Below, one piece after another: positions 8,355 to 17,856 of a DNA stretch of 64,000 nucleotides. Source of the DNA: Rhodanobacter sp. (GTDB lineage Bacteria; Pseudomonadota; Gammaproteobacteria; Xanthomonadales; Rhodanobacteraceae); NCBI GenBank assembly GCA_030148505.1, contig JASBTI010000014.1:62001-126000 (forward strand), given 5' to 3'. The notes under the pieces were generated by a model. It worked only from the letters and a program-made list of their open reading frames with translations, was not told the DNA's origin and searched no databases. The translations under genes were made by a program, and so were the position numbers. Each line of letters opens with the position of its first letter. Position 1 is the stretch's first letter.

Positions 8355-10238
8355 TCAGACCGACAGCGTCTTGAGCTTGCGGTGGCCGTGGATCAGCGCG
8401 GTGAACGCATGGGTAAGCGTCACCGAGGTGAACAGCGAGGTCAGGATGCCGATCATCAAGGTCACGCCGAAGCCCTTGATCGCGCCGGTACCCATCGTGG
8501 TGAGCGCCAGCGCGGCGATCAGGTGAGTGACGTTGGCATCCAGAATGGTCGCCCAGGCTTTTTCGTAGCCGGCACGGATCGAGGCGTGCGGCGTGGAGCC
8601 GTTGCGCAACTCTTCGCGGACGCGCTCGCAAATCAGCACATTGGCATCGATGGCCATGCCCAGGGTAAGTACGATGCCGGCGATACCTGGCATGGTCAGG
8701 GTCACACCGATCAGCGACATCACCGCGACCAGGATCACCAGATTGAAGAACAGTGCGATATCCGCGACCAGGCCGAACAGCTTGTAGTAGAGCGCAGCCG
8801 CCAGCAGCACCAGCACCAAACCCAGGCTTACCGCCTTCAGGCCCTTGTCGATGTTGTCTTGTCCCAGGCTGGGTCCAATCACCCGTTCCTCGACAATATC
8901 CACCGGCGCAGCAAACGCCCCCCCCTTGAGCAGCAGAGCCAGGTCCGAGGCCTCCTTCTGGCTGCCCAGGCCGGTAGTCTGGAACTGTTTGCCGAAGGGA
9001 CTCTGGATGGTGGCGTCGTTGATCACCGATTCGGTGATCTTCGGCGTGCGTACTTCCTTGCCATCGACCATCTTGGTCTCGGTCACGCGCTCCACATACA
9101 CCACGGCCATCGGCTTGCCGACATTGGCATTGGTAAAGTCCAGCATCTTGCGAGCGCCGGTGGCATTGAGCGTGACGCTGACCTCGGGCGTGCCGGACTG
9201 CTGGTCGGTCCCCGAGGAGGCGTTGACCAGCTCGTTGCCGGTCACGATGATCCGCTTGCTGACCAGCACCGGCAAATGGCTGCCGCGCATGTAATAGAGG
9301 TTGGCGTCCGGCGGAATGTTGCCGCTGCTCGCAGCCTCGCGCGCCTGGGCGTCGCCGGCATAACCGATACCGGGACGGTATTGCAGGGTGGCCACGGTGC
9401 CGATCAACTTCTTCGCCTCGGCAGGATCTTGCACACCCGCCAGATCGACCACGATGTGGTTTTCACCTTGCTGCTGAATCAGCGGCTCGGATACGCCCAA
9501 AGCATTGATGCGGTTTCGCAGCGTGCCGAGATTCTGCTTGATCGTGCCCAGCGCCAACGCGCGCAGCTTTTCCGGCTTGACCGTGACATTGAGCACGTAG
9601 CGATCGCCGGTGCTGGGACCATTGGTGACATTGAGGTCGATGTATTCGTTGGCAATATCATTGGAAGCCGCGGTGCGGTCCGCCTCCGAGCGCAGAATCA
9701 CCGTGATGCCCTGACCGCGCGCCGCCTTGCGCGACACCGACTCGTAGCGGATGTTCTTCTGGCGCAGCAGAGCGCGGATATCGTCCGCATAGCTGCTTTC
9801 CTGCTTGTCGACCACGTCATTCTGGTCGACTTGCATCAGGAAGTGCACGCCGCCTTGCAGATCCAGCCCCAGCGGCATCGAACGGGCGCCGATCGCGCGC
9901 AACCAGCCCGGCACGGTCGACTGCAGCTTGAACGCTATCGTATAGCCGTCGCCCAATACCGACTTGATGGCATCGGAGCCGCTCTTCTGGACATCGGTGT
10001 TGGCGAAAGTGGCCAACAGGTGGTCACCGTCGACGACTACCTCCCCCGCAACCACCTTGGCCTTCGCCAAGCCCGCCACCACCTTCTGCCGCAAGGCCTC
10101 GTTGATCGGTGCGGCGCCGCGGTTGGCGGTGACCTGCACCGCCGGTACCGGGATAAAGGCGTTCGGCAACGCGTACACGATGCCAAACAGCATCACCAGC
10201 GCAACTAATGCGTATTTCCAGCGGGGAAAATCACTCAT
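8355..10238 (-). CDS. secD: Protein translocase subunit SecD
   Basis: A 627-residue SecD starting MSDFPRWKYALVALVMLFG. The first helix is followed by a large periplasmic P1 domain (GLDLQGGVHFLMQVD near residue 120, ALGVSEPLIQQQGENHIVVD near 250) and a C-terminal membrane bundle with GMAIDANVLICERVREELR. I use ATG 10238 because AAGG precedes it; a TTG-like or ATG start three codons upstream is possible. It shares an operon with secF and yajC, and the three form the SecDF-YajC subcomplex. Confidence 0.97.
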   Translation of the reverse strand: MSDFPRWKYALVALVMLFGIVYALPNAFIPVPAVQVTANRGAAPINEALRQKVVAGLAKAKVVAGEVVVDGDHLLATFANTDVQKSGSDAIKSVLGDGYTIAFKLQSTVPGWLRAIGARSMPLGLDLQGGVHFLMQVDQNDVVDKQESSYADDIRALLRQKNIRYESVSRKAARGQGITVILRSEADRTAASNDIANEYIDLNVTNGPSTGDRYVLNVTVKPEKLRALALGTIKQNLGTLRNRINALGVSEPLIQQQGENHIVVDLAGVQDPAEAKKLIGTVATLQYRPGIGYAGDAQAREAASSGNIPPDANLYYMRGSHLPVLVSKRIIVTGNELVNASSGTDQQSGTPEVSVTLNATGARKMLDFTNANVGKPMAVVYVERVTETKMVDGKEVRTPKITESVINDATIQSPFGKQFQTTGLGSQKEASDLALLLKGGAFAAPVDIVEERVIGPSLGQDNIDKGLKAVSLGLVLVLLAAALYYKLFGLVADIALFFNLVILVAVMSLIGVTLTMPGIAGIVLTLGMAIDANVLICERVREELRNGSTPHASIRAGYEKAWATILDANVTHLIAALALTTMGTGAIKGFGVTLMIGILTSLFTSVTLTHAFTALIHGHRKLKTLSV

Positions 10239-10350
10239 GCCTTGCATCCATCAAAGCCGCGGCAGCAGACCACGGCGGTAGTGACCCTAGGAGGTTTTTC
10301 ACGTCGGCGGTGATCGTCCCGAAGGACGTTGGTCACCCCACGGCGGGGCT

Positions 10351-10680
10351 TCAGACTGATTTCAGCGACCCCTTGGGCAGCACCTGTGAAACCGCGCCTT
10401 TCTGCACCATGACCTTCACATTGTCCGCAATTTCCACCGAAATGAAGGTCTCGCCCAACTCCGCAACCCGACCGGCGATACCGCCATTGGTCACCACTTC
10501 GTCGCCTTTGGCGAGGCCGGCAAGCAGCGCACGGTGCTCTTTCTGCCGTTTCATCTGCGGACGAATCATCATGAAATACATGAGGCCGAACAGCACGACC
10601 ATCATGATGATCAGGGACATGCCGCCGCCGGCAGGCTGTGCTGCCGCCTGGGCGATAACGAAGGGCATCGAAAAATTCAT
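10351..10680 (-). CDS. yajC: Preprotein translocase subunit YajC
   Basis: A 109-residue single-pass membrane protein. A short periplasmic N terminus (MNFSMPFVIAQ) precedes the helix SLIIMMVVLFGLMYFMMIRP, the positive QMKRQKEHRALLA and the small KOW-like domain GDEVVTNGGIAGRV. YajC accompanies SecDF at the translocon. The start at 10680 fits the family; five further in-frame residues upstream are unlikely. About 110 bases separate it from secD and 195 from tgt, the usual order tgt-yajC-secD-secF. Confidence 0.93.
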   Translation of the reverse strand: MNFSMPFVIAQAAAQPAGGGMSLIIMMVVLFGLMYFMMIRPQMKRQKEHRALLAGLAKGDEVVTNGGIAGRVAELGETFISVEIADNVKVMVQKGAVSQVLPKGSLKSV

Positions 10681-10875
10681 TGGCGTGTCTCGCAAGTTGT
10701 GGCGCAGCCGGGAATTTTAGCTGAACGCCTGATAAAAGATCGTCGATTATGCCACGCGCCCCAGCGCCATGCACGATGTCACCCGACGGGGCCGGACTGG
10801 CCCTCATCCCTATTGTGGGCGGCGGTTCCGGGTTGCAAGGCCACCTGCGCGGCTGAAAACGGCAGCGGCCAGGGT

Positions 10876-12114
<1,239 letters not shown>

Positions 12115-12126
12115 GGCGCTGGTTGC

Positions 12127-13158
12127 TCATGCCCCGTGTGGAAGGATCAGCATGGCATCGCCATAGGAAAAGAAACGGTAGCGTTGCTCGACCGCATGGC
12201 GGTAGGCATCGAGGATGAATTCGCGCCCCGCCAACGCCGATACCAGCATCAGCAAGGTCGACTGCGGCAGGTGAAAATTGGTCAGCAGGCCATCGATGCT
12301 GGTGAATCGATAACCGGGGAAGATGAAGATCTGCGTCTCGCCGGCGAACGGATGCAGCTGCCCATCCTTGCTGGCGCTTTCCAGCGCGCGTATCACGGTG
12401 GTGCCCACCGCAATCACCCGGCCACCGGCGGCGCGGGTGCGACGGATCTGCCCGATCAAATGGGCGCCGACATTGAGCCATTCGCGGTGCATGCGGTGAT
12501 CCTTCAGATCGTCCGCGCGTACGGGCTGGAAGGTCCCCGCGCCAACATGCAGGGTGATATAGCCGAAGTCGACCCCGCGCTCGCGCAGACGTTTCAGCAT
12601 CGACTCATCGAAATGCAGGCCCGCCGTGGGCGCCGCTACCGCGCCCGGCTCGCGCGCGAACACGGTCTGATAGCGCTCGACATCGCTGGCATCGGCATGC
12701 CGCTCGATATAAGGCGGCAACGGCATTTCGCCGAGCTTGAGCAGCAATTTCTCAAGCGGCTCAGGTGCCTCGAAACGCAGGCGGAAAAAGCCTTCATCAC
12801 GACCCAGCACCACCGCATGACTGCCATCGGCCAGTTCGATCCGCCCGCCCTCCTTCGGCTTCTTGCTCACGCCGAGCTGGGCGATCGCCTCGTGGGCCCC
12901 GGTGACCCGCTCGATCAGGATTTCCACCGCGCCACCGGTACGCTTGCGGCCATACAATCGCGCCGGCAACACGCGGGTGTCGTTGAACACCAGCAGGTCA
13001 CCCGGACGCAATATGTCGGGCAGCTCGCGAAACATCCGGTCCTGTCGCGTCGCCGCAGGCACATCGAGCATCAGCATCCGGCTGGCCGACCGTTCGGCCA
13101 GCGGGGCCTGCGCGATCAGTTCGGGTGGCAGTTCAAAATCGAAATCGGACTTCTTCAA
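12127..13158 (-). CDS. queA: S-adenosylmethionine:tRNA ribosyltransferase-isomerase QueA
   Basis: About 343 residues. QueA builds epoxyqueuosine on tRNA by transferring the ribosyl group of SAM to preQ1. The conserved N terminus [20 protein letters not shown] is preceded in frame by TTG codons at 13158 and 13164, and by ATG 13200. I choose TTG 13158 because homologues begin [11 protein letters not shown]; the longer starts add residues such as WRYAPRRPT that look non-native. Motifs include [25 protein letters not shown] and [12 protein letters not shown]. It precedes tgt in the same direction, separated by the REP pair. Confidence 0.93.
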   Translation of the reverse strand: MKKSDFDFELPPELIAQAPLAERSASRMLMLDVPAATRQDRMFRELPDILRPGDLLVFNDTRVLPARLYGRKRTGGAVEILIERVTGAHEAIAQLGVSKKPKEGGRIELADGSHAVVLGRDEGFFRLRFEAPEPLEKLLLKLGEMPLPPYIERHADASDVERYQTVFAREPGAVAAPTAGLHFDESMLKRLRERGVDFGYITLHVGAGTFQPVRADDLKDHRMHREWLNVGAHLIGQIRRTRAAGGRVIAVGTTVIRALESASKDGQLHPFAGETQIFIFPGYRFTSIDGLLTNFHLPQSTLLMLVSALAGREFILDAYRHAVEQRYRFFSYGDAMLILPHGA

Positions 13159-13229
13159 GGTCAACTCGGCTGTGGGTCTGCGGGGCGCATAACGCCACAT
13201 TATCCCGCAGAGTCCGCGCGCCGGCATAC

Positions 13230-13257
13230 TTGACCTGTCCGCGCCGGAGCATAACGG
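13230..13257 (+). promoter_or_regulatory. Candidate promoter of the broken GNAT gene
   Basis: TTGACC (13230-13235), a 16-base spacer and TAACGG (13252-13257) precede the GNAT ATG at 13313, which has GAGGAG eight bases upstream. The remnant may therefore still be transcribed into the inserted repeat. Confidence 0.4.
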
Positions 13258-13312
13258 TGCATCGCCGACAAGCCCTGCTGCCCCTGTCGACTATATCGAG
13301 GAGACCGCGCGT

Positions 13313-13905
13313 ATGGATATCGAAGTGACCACGCAACCCTCGCCGGAGGCGCTGGAGACATTGAGCCAAGGCATTCAGGGCTAGCAGCCTGTCGGGCTTT
13401 GGTGGTCGAGGCGAGAATTCGGCTGTGCGAGGACAGATTTCAGACGATTCGCCGGCCCATAGTGGTTCTATGGGGCAAGAAGCGGCGGAAGTATGGACCG
13501 CACAGACGGATTTCGCAGACCGGCCAACCAAGGCCCGACAGGCTGCTCTATAACCGGGACACTATTCCCGGCTTTCCGGAAGTCGCTGAGGAGCTGCGCT
13601 TCGCGGTGCTGGCGAGGACCTCGGCCGGCGACTTGGTCGGCGGTATCCGGGCCAGCGCCTTCTGGGGCTATCTTTCGATCGAATTGTTGTGGCTTTCGGA
13701 GCCGGCGCGAGGCCGCGGCATCGGCACCCGACTGGTCCGCGCTGCCCAGGCCTTCGCCGTGCAGCACGGCTTCGAACACGCACGCGTGGAAACCACCAGC
13801 TTCCAGGCGAAACCTTTCTACGAAAAGCTGGGTTATGAAGTCTTCGGGGTGCTGGACGACTTCCCGCCGGGATACCGCTCGTACTACCTGAAAAAACGCC
13901 TGTGA
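13313..13905 (+). pseudogene. GNAT family N-acetyltransferase interrupted by a repeat element
   Basis: The reading frame begins at ATG 13313 (MDIEVTTQPSPEALETLSQG) with a good ribosome-binding site and stops at TAG at the insertion boundary near 13382. After the inserted element the rest of a GNAT domain continues from 13548 (YNRDTIPGF) through acetyl-CoA motif A, LLWLSEPARGRGIGTRLVRA, to YYLKKRL at 13905. Removing 167 bases (the 165 bp element plus a 2-base duplication) joins GGC-TAT-AAC-CGG and restores an uninterrupted 141-residue acetyltransferase. The open frame starting at 13399 reads through the element and its first 50 or so residues are not native. Either the protein is lost or a truncated form is made; its substrate is unknown. 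Confidence 0.9.
13383..13547. mobile_element. 165 bp MITE-like element with 21 bp terminal inverted repeats
   Basis: The left end AGCAGCCTGTCGGGCTTTGG (13383 on) and the right end CCAAGGCCCGACAGGCTGCT (to 13547) are inverted repeats matching at 20 of 21 positions. Flanking CT (13381-13382 and 13548-13549), or CTA if one base is counted differently, looks like a target duplication. Inside, further inverted pairs (CTGTGCG/CGCACAG, and CCCATAG/CTATGGG around TGGTT at the centre) make the whole unit an imperfect palindrome able to fold into one long hairpin. It has no coding capacity of its own, so it must be moved by an enzyme encoded elsewhere. I see only this copy in the window. Confidence 0.85.
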
Positions 13906-13989
13906 CGGATACCGCGACGCGATCGCGTCCGCCTTGGCGCGCTTCGGCGGAAGCCCGACAGCTGTGGGGTAGCCCTCACCCGGAAACGC

Positions 13990-14592
13990 TTACAGCCATC
14001 CCTTCTGACGTGCCATCCGACAGGCCTCGATGCGGTTGGACACACCGAGCTTGCCGATCGCCTCGGAAAGATAATTGCGCACCGTGCCATGGGAGAGATT
14101 CAGTCGTGCTGCGATGTCGCCCGCTGACTGGCCTTCCCCAGCCAGTCGCAACACCTGACGCTCGCGATCATTCAATGGATCGGCCTCGGACCACGCTTCC
14201 AGTGCCAGCTGGGGATCGATCGCGCGGCCGCCGCGATGCACGGTGCGCAGGGCTTCGGCCAGGTGCTCGGCGGGCGCGTCCTTCAACAGATACCCGGACA
14301 CGCCGGCATCCAGTGCGCGACGCAGGAAACCGGGGCGGGCGAAGGTGGTCACGATGATCACCTTGATCGGCAGCTCCTGGCGCTGGATACGCTGCGCCAG
14401 CTCCAGGCCGGTCAGGCCCGGCATTTCGATATCGGTGACCAGCACATCGGGCTTCAGCCGCTGCAACTCACGCCACGCCGCCTCGCCGTCGGCGGCCGAT
14501 CCGAGCACGTCGATATCGGACTCCAGGCTAAGCAAGGCCGATAACGCGCCGCGTACCATGGCCTGGTCTTCGGCCAGCACGATGTGGATCAT
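13990..14592 (-). CDS. Response regulator, NarL/LuxR (DesR-like) family
   Basis: A 200-residue regulator starting MIHIVLAEDQAMVRGALSAL. The receiver domain has phosphoacceptor Asp54 in DVLVTDIEMPGLTG and the conserved Thr/Lys in VIIVTTFARPG and GYLLKDAPAEHL. The C-terminal LuxR helix-turn-helix spans about residues 135-200, with LNDRERQVLRLAGEGQSAGD and LNLSHGTVRNYLSEAIGKLG. Its ATG overlaps the TGA of the sensor kinase gene. Longer in-frame starts lie inside that gene. It probably controls the ABC transporter operon it belongs to; see the palindrome at 17632-17645. Confidence 0.93.
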   Translation of the reverse strand: MIHIVLAEDQAMVRGALSALLSLESDIDVLGSAADGEAAWRELQRLKPDVLVTDIEMPGLTGLELAQRIQRQELPIKVIIVTTFARPGFLRRALDAGVSGYLLKDAPAEHLAEALRTVHRGGRAIDPQLALEAWSEADPLNDRERQVLRLAGEGQSAGDIAARLNLSHGTVRNYLSEAIGKLGVSNRIEACRMARQKGWL

Positions 14593-15797
14593 GCCGTGTT
14601 TCCATGGGCCAGCGGCACTGTGATGGCAGCCTCCGGAACGGGCGGCGATACCGGAGCATTCCCGATCCCCACAAGCACCGGCACCGGCACCGATACCGTC
14701 ATCCGGCAGCCATTCCCACACGGTGACTCGATCGTGAGCGCGCCGCCCAGCGCACGCACCCGCTCGCGCATGCCGGCAATACCATTGCCCTCACTATCGA
14801 TGCCACCTCCGCCATTGTCGGCAATCAACAGACGCACGACGTCGTGATCCCGCACGATCCGGATCGATGCAACGCTGGCACCGGAATGACGCGCGATATT
14901 GGTGGCTGCCTCGCGCAAAACCAGCGAAAGTCCGCACTCGACATCATTCGGCAGGTCGCCTGGCGGACGGTCGTAGTCAAGATGAATTTGCGAGGATGCA
15001 AGCAGCAATCGCGCCGACGCCAGCTCGGCTGCGAAATCGGCGGAGCGGATTCCGCTGACTGCGCGGCGTACCTCGGCAAGCGCGAGGCGTGCCACTTTTT
15101 CCGCCTCCTCAACCTCCATTCTGGCCGCACCAGGATCGCGGTCGAAAAGCTTGCGTGACAACTCCAGCTTCAGGGTAATCAGTGAAAGCGTGTGCCCGAG
15201 CAGATCGTGCAAGTCGCGACCGATGCGCTCGCGTTCGGCGGTGGCAGCCAATCGGCGCACCTCGTCATGGCTCAAGCGCAGCAGCGCATCTGAATGGCCC
15301 TTGGCACGATAGACCAGGTTCATGCCGCCCACAGCCAGTGCCCACAACACCACACTAGCGATATTCGGCCACGGCCAGTTCAGCCACCACACTTCCAGCA
15401 CGTACGCCGCCAGAATGAGCAGCATGGCCAGCACGCCAACGCGCGGGTTGCGGAAGGCGAACCCGGCAAAAACGCAGGCATAGATCTCATACACCATGCC
15501 GCCAAAGTTCAGTGGCGAAAGAAGAAACCCCAGCGCACCGATAGCCAGTACGTAGGGAAACAGCTTCCTGACCGAAACCGACTGTGCGCGAAAGTACAAC
15601 CACAGGAAAACCACGTACGACAGCAGCGTCGGCAATAGCCAGACACGCCATGGGGTGCCGGACAGCCACGGTGCGGCGACGATCCAGAAGCTCCACACCA
15701 GATTGATCAAGGCCGGTCGCCAGCGTGTGCCCGATGCGTGCTTGCCACTGGCGTAGCTCAGGCACGAATCGGGAGCCACATCGAACTTCAAGCGCAT
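14589..15797 (-). CDS. Sensor histidine kinase, DesK-like
   Basis: A 402-residue HPK7-type kinase. About six hydrophobic segments occupy residues 30-160. They are followed by the dimerisation/phosphoacceptor motif ERERIGRDLHDLLGHTLSLI with His197, and a HATPase domain with LREAATNIARHSGA and DNGGGG. DesK-type kinases sense membrane state or membrane-active compounds through their transmembrane segments. A proline-rich tail of about 30 residues (VPVPVLVGIGNAPVSPPVP) is unusual. It is co-translated with the response regulator and lies 47 bases downstream of the ABC permease gene. Confidence 0.92.
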   Translation of the reverse strand: MRLKFDVAPDSCLSYASGKHASGTRWRPALINLVWSFWIVAAPWLSGTPWRVWLLPTLLSYVVFLWLYFRAQSVSVRKLFPYVLAIGALGFLLSPLNFGGMVYEIYACVFAGFAFRNPRVGVLAMLLILAAYVLEVWWLNWPWPNIASVVLWALAVGGMNLVYRAKGHSDALLRLSHDEVRRLAATAERERIGRDLHDLLGHTLSLITLKLELSRKLFDRDPGAARMEVEEAEKVARLALAEVRRAVSGIRSADFAAELASARLLLASSQIHLDYDRPPGDLPNDVECGLSLVLREAATNIARHSGASVASIRIVRDHDVVRLLIADNGGGGIDSEGNGIAGMRERVRALGGALTIESPCGNGCRMTVSVPVPVLVGIGNAPVSPPVPEAAITVPLAHGNTA

Positions 15798-15844
15798 CGT
15801 CCTCTCCTGAGTTGCATGGTCGCGGTCACCAGCTTAGTCGTAGT

Positions 15845-16627
15845 TCAACCATGCCGGCGCAAGCGTCTTTCGGCCAGCCAGATGAAGCCTACAGCGAAGC
15901 CAATCAACACCAGCACGTCTCCCAGCAACGGCCCCTTGTTCAAACCCACGGCCGCCTGGGTCAGCTGGTTCAGGTGATAGCTGGGCCAGATCGGTGCGAG
16001 CCTCTGCAACGCATGCGGCAGCATCGACAGCGGCAGCCACAAGCCGGACAGAAACGCCATTGGCAAATAGACCAGATTGAGTAAGCCTGGCGCACCCTGC
16101 CCCTTGATCAGAGTACCCACGAACATGCCCAGGGCACAGAATGGCAGTACACCGAACATGCCGGTCAGCAACAACGCCAGCATCTGGCCCCCCGACAGGA
16201 CGACGTGCGCCAGGAACACCCCGATCAGCAACAGCAACACCGTCACGATGGTGGCCGCAACCATCGCCATCACCATCTTGCCCAGCAAATAGGCGCCGGG
16301 TGGCATCGGCAGCGCGCGCTTGAGGGTAAGCAGGCCGCCGTCGCGTTCGATCGCCAGCGAGACGCCAAAGCCGAACAGACCCGGGCCGATGATGCCGAAC
16401 GCGCTATAACTGGCCAGCAGGTAGCGCGAGGCTTCGCCGTGGTTCAACACCACCCCAAACATCAGATAAAAGACGGTGGAGAACAGCAGCATGGGCCGCA
16501 TAAACGCCGGCGCACGAAGATAGCGCAGGCATTCGCTACGCGCCTCTTCCAGATAGGCACCGATGATTCGCCTGCGCGGCATCTCGATGACCGGGATCGA
16601 CTGAGTGACAGACCTCATGGCTTCCAT
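15845..16627 (-). CDS. ABC-2 type transporter permease
   Basis: A 260-residue membrane protein with six helices in ABC-2 layout: LLFSTVFYLMFGVVLNHGEA, YSAFGIIGPGLFGFGVSLAI, GKMVMAMVAATIVTVLLLLI and others, ending in a positively charged tail. It is the membrane half of an exporter whose ATPase is encoded one base upstream. ATG 16627 has GAGG in front; ATG 16618 is possible. Its place in an operon with a DesK/DesR pair suggests export of a membrane-active or toxic compound under self-sensing control. The substrate cannot be read from the sequence. Confidence 0.9.
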   Translation of the reverse strand: MEAMRSVTQSIPVIEMPRRRIIGAYLEEARSECLRYLRAPAFMRPMLLFSTVFYLMFGVVLNHGEASRYLLASYSAFGIIGPGLFGFGVSLAIERDGGLLTLKRALPMPPGAYLLGKMVMAMVAATIVTVLLLLIGVFLAHVVLSGGQMLALLLTGMFGVLPFCALGMFVGTLIKGQGAPGLLNLVYLPMAFLSGLWLPLSMLPHALQRLAPIWPSYHLNQLTQAAVGLNKGPLLGDVLVLIGFAVGFIWLAERRLRRHG

Positions 16628-16628
16628 C

Positions 16629-17558
16629 TCAGGCAGCCTCGCGTTGCGCGCTGTTCGATGCCTCGTCGGCGTCTTGGGTGAGTTCGGTGAACGCCTCGGC
16701 TACGCCGGCACGCTGCACCTCCAGCTCTCGCAGTTGCGGGTCGGTTTCGAGCAAGCGGCGCACCACGGCCTCTGCCTCGACGACGGTAATGTGCAGACGG
16801 ACCTTGTCCTGTCGCACCTCGCTGACCTCGGGCCAGCCCCGCACGGTATCGAGGGGCAGCGTGGTCAGGCAGCGGATACGCTTGAGCGCCACCCGCGCGC
16901 GAAATTCATCGACCGAGCCTTCATGGATCACCCGCCCGCGCGCCATTACACAAACCCGATCCGCCAACGCCTCGGCCTCTTCCAGATAGTGTGTGGTCAG
17001 CAACACCGCACACCCTTCCACAATCAGCTGGCGGATAGTTGCCCACAGCCGCTGCCGCGTCTGGATATCCATCCCCACGGTGGGCTCGTCCAGAAACAGC
17101 AACTCGGGCCGGCCGCACAATGCCAGCGCAAACTGTACACGCCGTTGCTGGCCACCGGAGAGCCTGGCGTAAGGGCGCTTGAGCAGATCGCTGACGCCAG
17201 CAAGTTCGGCACTCTCGATCAGCGATCGCGGTGCCGGATAGTAGCTGGCGGTCAAGCGCAGCAATTCACCTACCTGCAGCGTCGGCGGCAACTCGGCGTG
17301 CTGCAGCATCACGCCGATGCGGCGACGCGCTTGGATTCGGCCGGGGGCCTGCCCGAACAGCTCCACCGTACCCGCGTCGGGACGAAGCAGCCCCAGCAGC
17401 AGGCTGATCGCGGTGCTCTTGCCAGCACCATTGGAACCGAGCAAAGCCAGCAGCTGACCGCTCCTCAGCTGCAGGTCGACCCCATCCAGCGCCATGACCC
17501 CGCCATACGATTTGCCGACGGCGACCAGACGCGCCGCAACCCCGATCGAACTGTTCAT
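16629..17558 (-). CDS. ABC transporter ATP-binding protein
   Basis: A 309-residue drug-exporter-type ATPase starting MNSSIGVAARLVAVGKSYGG, with GGAGG six bases upstream. Walker A is GSNGAGKST, the ABC signature ARLSGGQQRR, Walker B ELLFLDEPTVGMD, and the switch His is in LLTTHYLEEAEALADR. A C-terminal region of about 90 residues resembles that of CcmA/DrrA-type exporters. It pairs with the permease downstream. An earlier TTG start (17576) would overlap the ribosome-binding site and is rejected. Confidence 0.94.
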   Translation of the reverse strand: MNSSIGVAARLVAVGKSYGGVMALDGVDLQLRSGQLLALLGSNGAGKSTAISLLLGLLRPDAGTVELFGQAPGRIQARRRIGVMLQHAELPPTLQVGELLRLTASYYPAPRSLIESAELAGVSDLLKRPYARLSGGQQRRVQFALALCGRPELLFLDEPTVGMDIQTRQRLWATIRQLIVEGCAVLLTTHYLEEAEALADRVCVMARGRVIHEGSVDEFRARVALKRIRCLTTLPLDTVRGWPEVSEVRQDKVRLHITVVEAEAVVRRLLETDPQLRELEVQRAGVAEAFTELTQDADEASNSAQREAA

Positions 17559-17631
17559 GATGGCCTCCGTTTGCAAGCCAGCGTAGTCATATCAAGGTCT
17601 TGCCTCCATGCATCGGCGTCAGCCATTGCGG

Positions 17632-17645
17632 ATGACAGCCGTCAT
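17632..17645. promoter_or_regulatory. Palindrome likely bound by the NarL-type response regulator
   Basis: ATGAC-AGCC-GTCAT is a perfect 5+4+5 inverted repeat 74 bases upstream of the ABC ATPase gene, in the region shared with the divergent aminotransferase gene. NarL-family regulators bind such two-fold sites as dimers, and self-regulated exporter/two-component operons normally carry one. The remaining roughly 298 bases between the two genes hold no gene I can support. Confidence 0.45.
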
Positions 17646-17856
17646 GCTGGGGGTACCGGCAAGGCCACCCGGCGCGTTATGCTCGGGGGATGATGCTGTG
17701 CGGATCGACTGAATGGCGACCCGCGAGAACCGTCACCACACCGAAATGCGTCAGCTCCATCGGCGCCTTCCGGCGAGCGAACGGCGGCAGCACGCACACG
17801 AGTCGGCCTGCTTTGCGCTGGGTGCGAGGCGTCGACTGATCCGAGGAGGAAATATC

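Noticed and set aside
8325..10208. 627-codon open frame antisense to secD
   Set aside because: It mirrors secD in a GC-rich sequence; its His/Arg/Gln-rich translation has no domains, while secD is fully conserved.
13399..13550. N-terminal extension of the GNAT frame starting at 13399
   Set aside because: These residues are read from the inserted repeat, not from the native gene.
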